A DNA stretch of 64,000 nt. It comes from Diphasiastrum complanatum. Taxonomy: Eukaryota > Streptophyta > Lycopodiopsida > Lycopodiales > Lycopodiaceae. Shown here piece after piece: positions 46,370 through 57,239 of the stretch. Every line of letters starts with the position of its first letter. The first letter of the stretch is position 1. The notes beneath the pieces were generated by a model. That model ran no database searches and was not told the origin of the DNA. It worked only from the letters and a program-made list of their open reading frames with translations. The translations under genes were made by a program, and so were the position numbers. The stretch covers positions 3,697,089 through 3,761,088 of the forward strand of contig CM055100.1 of assembly GCA_029204225.1 (NCBI GenBank). Direction: 5' to 3'.

Positions 46370-46403
46370 AGCCAGCTCCCTATTAAGGCACCTTGGGGTA
46401 TAG

Positions 46404-46413
46404 AAACCCTAAA
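46404..46413 (+). promoter_or_regulatory. Telo-box upstream of rhodanese gene
   Basis: AAACCCTAAA lies about 35 bases above the start codon. Such telo-boxes are common near starts of plant genes for translation and organelle functions. Function here is inferred only from motif and place. Confidence 0.4.
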
Positions 46414-46701
46414 GCCAAGGGTGCCTTACACCCAATTCTGCCTCTAACTCCTAAACCCCAAGGGTGCCCTAAACCTAGATTTGACTAGAGCTATGACTTT
46501 GCTAGGGTAGCTTTTAGCTTCGGCGACTCGTTGAACTGGAATGGTGACTACCTCACCAAATGCAAAAGATTTCAAAACCTTGACAACCTCGCATGTCTTG
46601 AAGGTTCTCTTCTAGTCGCCACATGCACAACTGTTGCTTTGGCAACAAAGTGCATGTATATACTTTAGTTCTCCAAAAAGTTCACGCATTTAGGCTATGT
46701 G

Positions 46702-46930
46702 GGTGGCACTTCTTATCGGCTAATTCACACATGCGTGTGAATGTTCAAACGCGTGAGTGATTTGTGCGTAGCACTTCCTATAGGCTAACTTGCACACGCA
46801 AATAGGTAGTGAATGTTCACAAATGTGAGTGCTCCATGGGTGGGTAGCACTCCCTATAGGCTAACTTGCACAAGCAAATAGGTAGTGAATATTCACACGT
46901 GTGAGTGCTCCATGGGTAGTAACCTTTATT
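46702..46930. repeat. ~80-bp tandem repeat, 3-4 units
   Basis: GTAGCACT(T/C)CCTATAGGCTAA and GTGAGTGCTCCATGGGT recur at ~46763-46842 and 46845-46919, with weaker units on both sides. It lies upstream of the rhodanese gene. Confidence 0.75.
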
Positions 46931-46949
46931 GGCTAATTGTACATAAGTA

Positions 46950-47095
46950 TAGCATCTTGGTTTCTTCGGGGGGGTTGAACTTGGGACCAAAGGATGCCAA
47001 GCTAGCCAACTGAGCCAACCTTGCTGATGCACAAGAGTAGTGCATCTTGGTTTCCAAGGGAGGCTTGAACCTAGGACCAAAGAAACTTTGCATGC
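46950..47095 (-). mobile_element. tRNA-derived SINE-like pair
   Basis: Minus strand shows an A-box-like TGGCTCAGTTGGCTAGC (47001-47017) and a B-box-like AGTTCAACCCC (~46972-46982). A second unit just above has a perfect B box GGTTCAAGCC (47062-47071). Both units continue into GAAACCAAGATGC. Spacing fits a pol III promoter of tRNA type. No full tRNA fold is proposed, so a SINE fragment is more likely than a tRNA gene. Confidence 0.5.
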
Positions 47096-47683
47096 ACGCA
47101 CACATATGGTGAATGTTCACACTTGTGAATGCTTAACGAGCCAATTGTTAATCGTTGTGTTGCAATTTGACTCACAAATAAGTACTCCCACATGTCGACT
47201 ATTCTTACATAGCTAGGCAAAAAATGCTCATGCATGCAAACAAGTGTCTTTAAGCAACACATTGCCTTACCCCATGATCTAAATGTATGAACATGCTAGT
47301 GCCTAATGAGCCAATTGCTATGTTTGCAATTCTAACCCCAAGCTTTTCTTACTAATAATATGCAGTGTCAAGTTGAAAACTTACACGTGTCAACAAGTGC
47401 CTTTAAGCAACACGACATGCCTCACCGCACCACTAAGGTGTCATCTAGCTATACCACCATCACTTATTAAATCATCAATCGCCATTTGTCAGCTCACATC
47501 AACATTTGTTTTTATTGGCTACAAATAGGATATTTGTAGTTGTCCTTTTATTTTCATTATCAGTATCAAGTACTAAATAGTTGTTTAAGAAGCAATAAAT
47601 TAAAACTGCTTATGCATTAATAGGAGTGAGCCTCGAGCGAGCTTACCCAATCAAGCTTCTTGCATTTTTTTTCATGAACAAAG

Positions 47684-47685
<2 letters not shown>

Positions 47686-47760
<75 letters not shown>
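47686..47760 (+). repeat. (CT)n microsatellite, 75 bases
   Basis: Uninterrupted CT run. Its flanks do not match the GA-bearing LTR at 4.8-7.4 kb, so it arose separately. Confidence 0.97.
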
Positions 47761-47762
<2 letters not shown>

Positions 47763-48149
47763 ACACAGAGACACACACGATAGATCATTTTCTATTCACA
47801 TCATCTTTCAAAAGATTCAATATGGCTCTTATCAAAATATAATTCCTAAAGAAAGAACTCGTTGGTAGTAGCATTGCAGATTGAGTAGAGACAATATGAA
47901 TTCTCTTCTTTCAAAAGTTTTGAGATGAAAGGCTAGTAGCCCTTGTTCCAGCTCGTGTCGATATTGCTCTGTGGAACAATCTCTAATGGTTTAGACTGGC
48001 CTTGCTCCGCTAAGCTCAAATAACAGGTTTCAGCATATACTGAAAAACAAACTCGCCTGTCAGCCTACTCATCAAAAGGTGAATTCTCATTTGTAGTATT
48101 TTGTGCTTTTAATCGGTCTTTCCTTGTCAGATATAAATCTGCAGCAGTT

Positions 48150-48595
48150 GTGATTGGAATGGTAGATCCAATTGTCACAGATTGACTTGTGAGAAAGTGG
48201 AGGCAAGGGATGCTTACAACAGAGATCAATTCATCTACCTTGGAGATTCTAGCACCATACGCATGGAAGACAAAGGAGCAGTGAAGATCACCTTCAACAA
48301 CAATCTATCTATTTGCGTTCCTAACGTCCTTCATATTTCTCATTTATCAAAGAACCTGTTATCAGTCTCTAAGATAATTGATGAGGGCTACACTGTTACT
48401 TTCTCATCTGAGCAGTGTACAGTACTCGAGGAAGATACTATTCTGACTACATGCACTAGAGTCAGAAATCTTTATGTACTCTCTAATTCAGTTGCATTAA
48501 CTAGTATCTCTAATGAAAATGTAAACGACAGTGTTGTTCTATGGCATAGTCAATTTGGACACGTGAATACAAGAGCCTTTGCACACCCACCTTGA
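48150..48595 (+). pseudogene. Copia protease/GAG-pre-integrase fragment
   Basis: Encodes FIYLGDSSTIRMEDKGAVKI, VPNVLHISHLSKNLLSVSKI, IDEGYTVTF and VLWHSQFGHVN, a standard copia segment. It then breaks off into unrelated sequence and a stop. No gag before it and no integrase after it. Confidence 0.85.
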
Positions 48596-48599
48596 GTAA

Positions 48600-49620
48600 A
48601 AAAATCCAAGAATACCTGCAAATCCATCCCTATGAATCATTGTGAGGGGGATGAGATCTCAAGTTCAAAACCTCATAGATCCAGTACAAGGAATTGAAAT
48701 ATTTTTCATTTCTTGGGGATCAACCAGGGTGGTGAACCACATATATACCTAAAGAATGCCCATGGGAGCTTCATGCCCCTTAATCATGAGAAAAGCATTG
48801 AGCACCTAATTTGCATGGAACATGTCACTTCATACCTCATCAAGCACAGGCACGAGGAGAAAATAATAGTAAAAAAATTGCTGAGACAAGTATTTTCTTC
48901 CAAGCAATAAGAATTCCAATAGCTTTCCACAACATTCAACACCAAGACAGGTGTTGTGGGTCACCAATTTAGGTGGAGTATACTATTGGGTGTTTAGTGG
49001 GTCCCACCACCAAAATATTGTATATTCAGGCTAATAAATTGAATATATTTCTTCTTAGTTAAGTTGAAAGCTAACTGATCAACTTATTCTAGGTCTAGTT
49101 ATTGATCCTAGCTTTTTTTTTGAGATGTATCTCTTTTTTTGTATGATCGTTTACTAGGAACATTTCAAATTCATAATGTCCTATCAAACTTTTTTATTTT
49201 AAGGCTTATAACTTTATGTTTTCCTTTGTTTTGTTTATTTGCTTGACTTAACTAGAGCATATTTGCTTTATATAATTGATTTGTATAGTTGCAAGAAAAA
49301 AACCTAAATAAAAATTATAATTGCTTTGTGTTGCTAGCGAGCTATATAACCCATCTTTTGTTGTCACAATAGAGTGAATCACATTTGTAGGCATTAGGTT
49401 TGTCTATTTTTTCATGCTCTATGGTTTAACTTAAGAAGCCATATGAGAAATAGCTTTAAAAAAAATAGGACTTGATTTTTTTTTTCTAAGTTTTGAGTTT
49501 TTCCAATTGCAATTCAATTTTTTGATAGGATTATTTTAAAGCTATGCCTAGCTCTATATGCTCATGGAAAAAAAAGTTGTTCTTGAAACGCTAATATAGG
49601 GCATTGATTGAAATTGTTAA
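48600..49620. other. No gene recognised
   Basis: AT-rich sequence after the copia fragment. A segment at 48600-48910 is open on the plus strand for 65 codons but matches nothing I know. Confidence 0.4.
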
Positions 49621-49627
49621 TTCACTG

Positions 49628-50035
49628 CATTGATCCAACATGTGCTGCTTTAGGGTGTTGCTCTGCTAATCCAGGTTATTTAACCAACGCACACTGATTT
49701 GGGGCATAGTGAATTCAACAAAAAAACGTTTTTGATCCAAGACATTTAACCAAGGAGTAAGGCGTTGTTATAGCTCCAGTACATGGTGTATTGCATTGAT
49801 CTAGTGCTGATACAGAACATTGCCATGATTATCCAACGCTTTTAACTAGTGCACACTAATCAAGGACATGGTCAATTCAATGAAAGGGTTTTTGATCCAA
49901 GGCATTTAACCAGGGTGTAACATAATATTAGAGCACTTGGACAATGTGTAGCTTGTTGATTCAACACTGATATAGGCCATTGTCACGCATATCCAACACT
50001 GGTATAGGGCATTGTCACGCATATCTAGCACAAAA
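49628..50035. repeat. ~165-bp tandem repeat, 2.4 units
   Basis: Units near 49628-49795, 49796-49955 and 49956-50035 share TGATCCAA(C/G), AC(G/C)CACACTGAT or GTGCACACTAATC, TTTTTGATCCAAG(A/G)CATT and TTTAACCA. The end has a 30-base near-perfect doublet (GGCATTGTCACGCATATC). Confidence 0.75.
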
Positions 50036-50042
50036 AATATGT

Positions 50043-50320
50043 TGGCATTAAAACTTTCACCTTCTCTAAATTATACCATTGCCCATGTTTTGGCCTCTTC
50101 CTTGTGTTCTTTGTTCAAGCTTACTTTTAAGGTCTTGGATATTGATGAAGTAGTCATAGGGCTTTACTCTCCCACTATTTCTTGTCAAAGAGTGTGGCCA
50201 AGATGAAATATGCTCATTAAATCTTTCACTTATCTGAATTATACCATTGCCTGCATTTTGACCTCTTATTGTGTTGTTTGTTCAATTCACTTAAATCTTT
50301 GATGAAGTAGTCATAGGGAG
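50043..50320. repeat. ~165-bp tandem duplication
   Basis: Both units hold AATTATACCATTGCC, then (C/G)CCTCTT and TGTT(G/C)TTTGTTCAA, and end GATGAAGTAGTCATAGGG. Adjacent to, but different from, the preceding array. Confidence 0.75.
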
Positions 50321-50329
50321 CTCCACCCT

Positions 50330-51560
50330 TTTTTTTGGTTTTGAACCTTGTCTCGCCATACCACCAGCAGGATCGCTGCCCAAACACGCAGTTGTGAGCA
50401 AGTTTCCCACCATTTAATGATGGCTCGACCTACCACTATCAACACTCCATCATTCGCTGTTCCAGCAACGCATCAATGACTGAGCCATAATTTTTTGGAG
50501 TACACTATTTGCAATGGGTCTGGACCGCCATTATTTCCAGAAGAGAGATTTCTGCTTACTTGTCTGAAGGTTCATACCAACATAATGTCAATCGGTGAAA
50601 GCAAGACAAACTGCCAATAGAAAGCTGCATTCATGACTAGACACCTCTTGCGATAAGCTGGGTTTTCTCAATCACACTTCAGGTAATGTTCCTTCTCAAA
50701 ATTGCTATCTGTATGATGAATGTAATCTCAATGAAATGCTTACGATGTTACGTGTGCATGCTTTCAATTATGCATAATGAAGCACTACTAACGGGTTAGA
50801 CTAAAGGATGAAGGGATGTAAAGTGATGCATAAAGGGTTGTTAATTGCAAGAAATACGATAATGACAATCTGACTATCTTAGCTTGTATGGGTCTTTGAT
50901 GTTTAGAAACACATACTTGTTATTTCATATCCACTTGAGTTAACAAGTGTGTAGCTTTGTCGAAGTATGTAGAACATGATGATATGCATGTTTATTGTAG
51001 TATTCTTAGCATGCTAGCTATATCACTGGTATCATTGTACGTGACATGATTTGGAAAAACCGTTTCCCTATTGAACGGAAGATGAAAAGTTGGTTGATAC
51101 TACTCAATTCTCATGTGTTATTGATGGTTGTTATGAAAAGCAAAGTTGAGCAAGCATGTCATTACTGTGTTATATAAAGTTGCTAACTTAAATATTGGGC
51201 CCGACCTCTTTGAAACACAAGAGCAGGCAGTCCACCAAATGTGGCCAAAATATGCCGCTTTGGTTAAGTCTCAAAAGTCACACCCACTATTGGAAATGTC
51301 TAGCAAACCACCTAGACCTAACGGATGGCGAAATACTACCGCTCATCGAACAGAGCGGTGCGTATAACTTGCACCCCACAGACACAGACCATAGAATCAA
51401 CAAGCGAATCTTGTATAGGCCCTAAAGAAATATATATTTGTCAAATGAGGACCTATAAGTGCAAAACCACCCTAGATAGCATGATGCCAAACACATGAGG
51501 TTAGGGGCAGTCTCTAAGAGAAATGCTCTGATATAAAATCATAGAAAAAAAAAATGGACA
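50330..51560. other. No gene recognised
   Basis: Mixed AT-rich sequence; short ORFs at 51146-51425 overlap in two frames and match nothing I recognise. Confidence 0.35.
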
Positions 51561-51569
51561 GTTACATAT

Positions 51570-52110
51570 GAGTAGAGTTGAGTATCAACTCCTGCCGTCA
51601 CTCGGCGATGTGTGCCAAATGTATAGAAGAGGAATATTACGATACCACTTCTACACCCCATAATTTCATCATAACCTACTTCCCGGTGATAGTTTGATTA
51701 GGGTTCAACATTGTGGAGAACATAGTCATCTAGAGGTATATGAGCTTGTGATTGATGGGTATTGGCATCTGACAGACGCTACCTCTACTTGATACACAGA
51801 AATAACTAAAGATCTTACACAAACCCCAATCTTTGAGACACCAGTACACTCATCTGTAGCATCTAACAATGACAGCGGAAATCTAGTGAATGATCCTAGA
51901 AGAGTATGGTTTCAACACCCTGAATTGGTTTTAGAAACTCCCAGTGAAAGTCTTGCCAATGATTCTATTACTAGCCCCCATATGCAAGTACAGACGATCT
52001 AAGAATCAGAGTCTATACCTAGAAACCAAGTGAAGATAGCGAGCTCTCCCTACAATCATACTTCTGAGAGCCTGAAAACTCTCATTGATTGGGGAGTACG
52101 GGGTGACTAG
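51570..52110 (+). pseudogene. Unidentified degenerate coding remnant
   Basis: One frame stays open for about 180 codons except for three stops (near 51661, 51790 and 52000), far fewer than chance in AT-rich DNA. It reads like protein: GDSLIRVQHCGEHSHLEVYE, DGYWHLTDAT, then VHSSVASNNDSGNLVNDP and RRVWFQHPELVLETPSESL. I do not recognise the family. It lies upstream of the CACTA relic's C-terminal end on the opposite strand and may belong to that element or to another TE. Confidence 0.4.
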
Positions 52111-52581
52111 GACGACCCCTAGGGTTGGAAGTAGTACTTGACCCTAGTCCCTTGTTGGGGCTTTATGGCGGAACCAATCCCCTGTCGGAAAAATCCCTAA
52201 CATTGGTGAACCTGACATGAAATTTGTTGGATGCAACTTTCTGATATGAACTAGAGATAAGTATGGCTTCATCTTCTGACCTTGATTGTGTGGATTACCA
52301 ACGCTTCAACTGTAATCGATCCTTATGACTTTTTCATTGTGCAAAACATATTTCTTCTTCATTTCAATGTTATGTTTCTTTCCTTTTTGGCTTCTTCATA
52401 CCTTTAAATCCACCTTTCCATTTGTCGACAATTATATGATATGAACGTGTCAATTTTCTCTTTTAATTGAGGTAAAAGTCTCTTTTGCACAACATTTCCT
52501 TGTGGTACTTCACCACACCCTTAACACGTTTATCTTCTTCTTCACACCACATTTTTGGACTTGTAGGATGCAATTGTGAGA

Positions 52582-54839
52582 TTATTTCGGTGATATAAAA
52601 GATTCTCGTATAAGCCAACTTTCTGCAATGCTACCTTCTGGCCATGCCTTATCCAAAAAGGAAGTTGGAAAATCTCTTTCCAACAAACATACCATTTTGA
52701 TTATTTGGATTTTCATGAAATCCAATTCACTATTTTTTATTTCTTTTGAGGAAATCCACCTGCAAGATTGAATTAGGTTGTTTAACACATAAAAATATTG
52801 AAATAACACATACTTATACAAGTGCTTAAAAAAATATACAAACCTAATCATCAATGACAAATTGTAAAGTGTATTTTGTACGTCATCGTTGAAGAGACCT
52901 CAAATAGAAAGTGGAAGTGTGAATTGCAACATCTTATGCCAATCATGCGATTTCAATCCACTTACTTTACCATGTTTGGTAAATGATTTGCATAAAGAAT
53001 GTGCATGGCTTGTTGGAGTTCTCATTTGTTTTATAGCATATTTTATATATGAGAGTTGCTCTTTTGTAAGAATCCACGGCACGCTAGGTAGAATCTCATC
53101 TCCACCTTTGGTGTATTGCATCCAATAAGCTCTTTTCACATCGACCCCTTGTAGATTTTACGAGCTACGGAGTTGTCTTTTATGCCAATGATGTGGTTCC
53201 ATAAGGATTCACCGACGTTTTTGAATATGTGCATAGGATCCAATAGATGGTTTATCAATAAATTCCTCCAATAGAGTAATTTATGAAAAATAGACAACCG
53301 TTTCATACCATCAATGGAGAATTAATGTCGTGATGTTTAAGCCACTCACCATGCCATTCCGCTACTCCCATGTGTGGGGGTGGTGGCGTAGTTAGAGGAT
53401 TATCTTCTCGCCCTCCAAAAAAATGCCTATTCAACCTTCAAAAAGGATGATCAAGCAGCAAGTATTTGCGATGATTTTTGTACACCACTTTTTTCAACAT
53501 ATTTGTGCTATGTCAACCCTCCAAAAGTGGTCCACAAATATAACATGCATTGTAACCCGATGTGGTTAAACCTGCATAGTTCATAAACCAAATTGAACAT
53601 AAGCTTAGTTAAATATACTCAAATGCTAAACCCTAAAATGGATTAGATTAAATATATAGATACTTGAATATTCGCTTTAACCGGGGTAGTCATGCATCGT
53701 CCACATTAGAATCCCACAAACAATGAAGTTCCTTTGTTGTAAAGGTCTCGAGATGTCGTAAGCGTGAATACCATTCCAAAGAATGCACAATTCATCGACC
53801 AAAGGTGCAAGATACACATCCATGTTCTTGGCCTTGTACTTTTTTGGAATCAATAAAGCCAATAACAAGTGTCTCGTTTTAATACTCAACCATGGAGGTA
53901 TGTTATAATTAACGAGCACAACTTGCCATGTGGACCAAGTTGATGCTTGAATGCTAAAAGGACTTACGCCATCCATAGCAAGGCCAAATCTCAAATCACG
54001 AGGTTCATTTTTAAACTCGGTCCATTGATCTTCAATATGTTTCCATGCATGTGAGTGACTTGGTACTCGCATGACATCATCTGTAGACCAAGTTTTGACA
54101 AGCCAATCCATTAGTTGTGCCAAAGATTTACATCGAAATAAATGTTGCAATCGTGGGATAATTGGAAAATGTCGTTATACTTTTCGTGGCACTTTATCCC
54201 CTTGTAGGTCATCTCAAAAACGTGAAGCGTTACACATTGAACATTGAAGCTTTTCTGAATGCTCACCTCTATATAGAACATGGTCTTCTAGACATGCATG
54301 TATTGTATCGTAATCCATTCCAAGCACGGTGATCATCTTTCGTGCTTCTTTTCATGTTTTAGGTATCACATTTTCTTTTGGAAGTATTCGATGCAACAAT
54401 CTAAAAAAAGAACAATGTGAGTTGTTAGAAAAGAAAATAAATCAACTTAATGTAAATACGCTATTAAGTACAATAGTTGTGTTATGCGTAAGTACCTGAA
54501 TAATGATGTCACGCTACAGTCACTGCATTTGTATGTTGCTTGAAGAATAAAAATTGATGTAGCCAGTCTCGAAATGGATGCTCCAGGATACAAAGGAGTG
54601 TTTGCCTCCTTGCGCAATAGAATCTCGTCTTCATCCATCTCAAATTATTCATGATCTCCGTTTTCATTAGAAGATGCGTGCATAGCATCATTCTCATTTG
54701 TTTCAAAGTAAGATTCAAATATGTTGTGCATTGCTTCATCGTGTTGCACCTCATCATCATCATTGTTAGAATCAAGTTGAGTACTCTTTTTTTCAATTGT
54801 GTTTGCCTCTTGAATTTGTTTCGTTCTTTGTTTTCTCAT
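52582..54839 (-). pseudogene. CACTA (En/Spm) tnp2-type transposase
   Basis: On the minus strand: an acidic N-terminal segment (54839 down), then ANTPLYPGASISRLATSIFI. A GT-AG intron (54495-54401) joins in frame to LLHRILPKENVIPK...IHACLEDHVLYRGEH. Next come FPIIPRLQHLFRCKSLAQLM, LRFGLAMDGVSPF, NMDVYLAPLVDELCILWNG and LMWTMHDYPG. Further exons read SGYNACYICGPLLEG, LLDPMHIFKNVGESLWNHII, VSGLKSHDWHKMLQFTLPL and a DUF4218-like tail. This is the standard order of Transposase_21. Stops: TAA near 54651, TGA near 54352, TGA near 54224 and TAA near 54178, plus a stop after GSM near 53140. So it is a broken gene with its intron structure still readable. Confidence 0.9.
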
Positions 54840-55296
54840 TTATATTAAAACTTGACGTTGATTGTAACTAAACATGGATGGATCAACTCCGTGGAATGGC
54901 ATTCGATTTATTGGCTACACACAAGAAACAAATTCCATAAGTGACGTATATAGATTAACAAAGATTATAATAAAAAACAATCATATAAAGTTAACAAACC
55001 TCAACGTCTTCCAAATTCGATGGTTGACCTTCATAGCATGATTCTTATCTTCTGATATTTAGATAGCATGGTTTTTATCTTTCAATTATTGTATGATTCT
55101 AATGTTTTAATTTTTAGATAGTACTATTCTTATACATTGTCGCTTATATGATTCTTTTGCATCTTGGTGCAAGCTCTAAACGAATATCTATCTCTTCTTT
55201 TGTTATCACAGGTATGAAAGTCCCACTTCAATATGCATTAAAGTTCTGTAGTCGATTTTCTTTTCTATTCATTTTAATATATTAGAGTTTATTGTA

Positions 55297-55751
55297 ATGT
55301 ATTGTATGTTTATGAATGTAGTAATCATGTCGGGGTCAGGAAGTGGTGAAAGCTCAGGAGACTATGTTTCAACTTTTTATGCATCATTAACTCCTGAGCA
55401 GAAAGCACAACTGCAAGGTATGCTTAGCCAAGATGAGGGTGGTTCCTCACAAGTGGCCGCGACTCCCACCCCTACCGAAGAGTCATCCACAAATCCTTAT
55501 TACGACGTGGATCCTCGAGGTAACATAATTGCCAACATAAAAGGGAGGGTGGTTGTGGACCGGCTCTATTCTTTATGTCAATGCCATTCTGGTGACAGAT
55601 TGTTTAATAAATGGTCCGAACAACCTGCCGTCGATAAACGACAGGTTATTGGTACCCTTCTTGACGAATTCCAACAAGAAGAGAAATTCGATGAGAAGGA
55701 AATTCATAAGCATATGAGCTTATGGATTAGGCATCGTTGTGATATGGCATG
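55297..55751 (+). pseudogene. ORF divergent from the CACTA transposase, 3'-truncated
   Basis: The best start is MSGSGSGESSGDYVSTFY at 55327. It continues SLTPEQKAQLQGMLSQDEGG, a Pro/Thr-rich linker, DPRGNIIANIKGRVVVDRLY and FDEKEIHKHMSLWIRHRCDMAW. The last bases and the stop lie in LTR C, which begins at ~55748, so the true C-terminus is lost. The layout (linker, then a WxRHR-type charged end) recalls second proteins of plant CACTA elements or plant Ptta/En/Spm transposase-like proteins, but I cannot assign it firmly. It is head to head with tnp2. Confidence 0.45.
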
Positions 55752-55904
55752 GGTAGTTTAGGAGAGTAGAGTTAGTGGAAGTAGTGTTAGTGGTGATAGA
55801 GTTAGATGAAAAGTAGGGAACTAACTAAAAGTAGCATCTATGCATAGTTAGGTGCCTATCCAGTGAACTAACCCTTGTTGACAGGCAGGAGGGCTATTAC
55901 TACA
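55748..55904 (+). repeat. LTR C, 3' fragment (157 bp)
   Basis: Plus-strand copy of the last 157 bases of LTR A/B, ending CTATTACTACA. Its left border cuts into the ORF at 55297. Confidence 0.85.
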
Positions 55905-56436
55905 TTGGATCGAAGACACTACAATATTAGAATGAAAATAAAGTACATATAGGAAATTGTCTTAGCTCAACATACCCCTTAAGCAAAAAGGCGTGTCGTT
56001 TTGTATCTTAGAGAATTATCTAGTCTAATCAATGGAATGTTGACATGTGTATAGATTGCTGAGATTGATTCTCAGGCATATGTCACCATAGACTAATTAG
56101 ATGATTACACGTGTATAGTCACAATTGTAGAAAGAGTTGTGAATACTTCAAGTAAATATCGAATATTTGTAATTTAGCTTTATCCGATCATTAGAATAGT
56201 GTCATTTTATTATGTTCCTTACAATCTTTTAAATAGTCTTTGACATATGGCCTTCATTGGATATTTCTTCATATATTGGTTTCTTAGTCTTCATGTATAT
56301 TTGAATTTGATTAAGTTAAGTTGAATATATTGCTTTATTCATATTCGTGAATTTATTAGGATATCATAGTTTTTTCTAAATTTAAGTTCAGATAACAGAA
56401 CTAGAATAAGAGAGGAAGAACATCATGGCCCTAACA
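55905..56436 (+). repeat. Left arm of large inverted repeat
   Basis: Starts TTGGATCGAAGACACTACAA and matches, in inverse orientation, 61846-62375. With LTR C/B the inverted match extends to ~690 bases per arm. It contains no ORF of note. Confidence 0.88.
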
Positions 56437-56890
56437 TAGGCTGGACTCTTATGCTTCGGCTTCAATCTGTCATCAAGTGTTGACTTGAGGTTTTCTTCAG
56501 TTTGGTTTGGGTCCGTTGCCTTGAACATTGAAACCGTTTGCAGGCCGTATGTGAGGCTCCTTTGGTAGCCTATAGTCTTCGTTTGTTGACCTCAAGTGGG
56601 TACTTGTGGTTTCCTTTGGTTTGCCTTGGTTTCGTAATGAACCGTATGCTTTGCTTTGAGGTTGTCTTCGATGGCCTTTATTGCCTTTGTTGAAAATGTT
56701 GGCATGACTTAGCGGTTGCCTGCAGTTGCTTTTCTTAAAGCCATTTGTATTGTAGTTGCGTTTGTTTACGGTTTTTGCCCGTGGGCAGTTCCCGTGTATT
56801 TTTGTAGGTAAGGCCTATTGGCCCTTCACGTGTATTTCTGCAGGTTTTGGTTCATAAGCTAGCAATGCTTTGTGGGTAGAAACTTCAAGC
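56436..56890 (-). repeat. Copia LTR fragment (family 1-like), inverted
   Basis: 56436-56575 is the reverse complement of 3388-3528. The rest extends that LTR 5' beyond the point where gypsy element 1 interrupts the 3.4-kb copy. It ends near AGCTAGCAATGCTTTGTGGG, a word also found just inside the 3' LTR of the 15-21-kb copia. Confidence 0.72.
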
Positions 56891-56901
56891 TTCTTCACAC
56901 T

Positions 56902-56982
56902 CTGACTTATCAAAGAGGTCTGACTTGTCGAATAAGACCAACTTGTCAGAAAAGCCCGACTTACGAGAGAATTCTGACATGT
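56902..56982. repeat. 18-19 bp tandem repeat
   Basis: Four imperfect units of CTGACTT(A/G)TC(A/G)AA...: CTGACTTATCAAAGAGGT, CTGACTTGTCGAATAAGAC, CAACTTGTCAGAAAAGCC, CGACTTACGAGAGAATT. Confidence 0.7.
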
Positions 56983-57059
56983 GGACTCACCAAAATATTG
57001 TCGAGGACTGTCAAACGACTATCCTGACTTTCTGAACCTATCGGTAGTGACACACTCGA

Positions 57060-57230
57060 CTCCGAGTAGTCGAAGCCTTCTCACGTCCACCTCTTGGTAC
57101 TGTGCAACTACTTGGACAATGACGACAGTCTCCACGATCTACTCCAGACGGCACAACAGCTCCATGCCACCTTCTTGTATAGTCATCTGCATAATTGTAA
57201 ATTGTATATAGATGACTATTGTAATCTAAT
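57060..57230 (+). repeat. Dispersed repeat unit, copy 1 of 3
   Basis: GTAGTCGAAGCCTTCTCACG ... GACGGCACAACAGCTCCATGCC recurs at 59185-59345 and 61440-61570. All three copies face the same way and sit beside copia-derived fragments; probably part of an LTR (TGTAAATTGTATATAG-like stretch). Confidence 0.75.
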
Positions 57231-57239
57231 CGATATGCT

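Noticed and set aside
46950-47095. A functional tRNA gene on the minus strand.
   Set aside because: Only A- and B-box-like words are seen; I could not form the acceptor and anticodon stems, so a SINE fragment is preferred.
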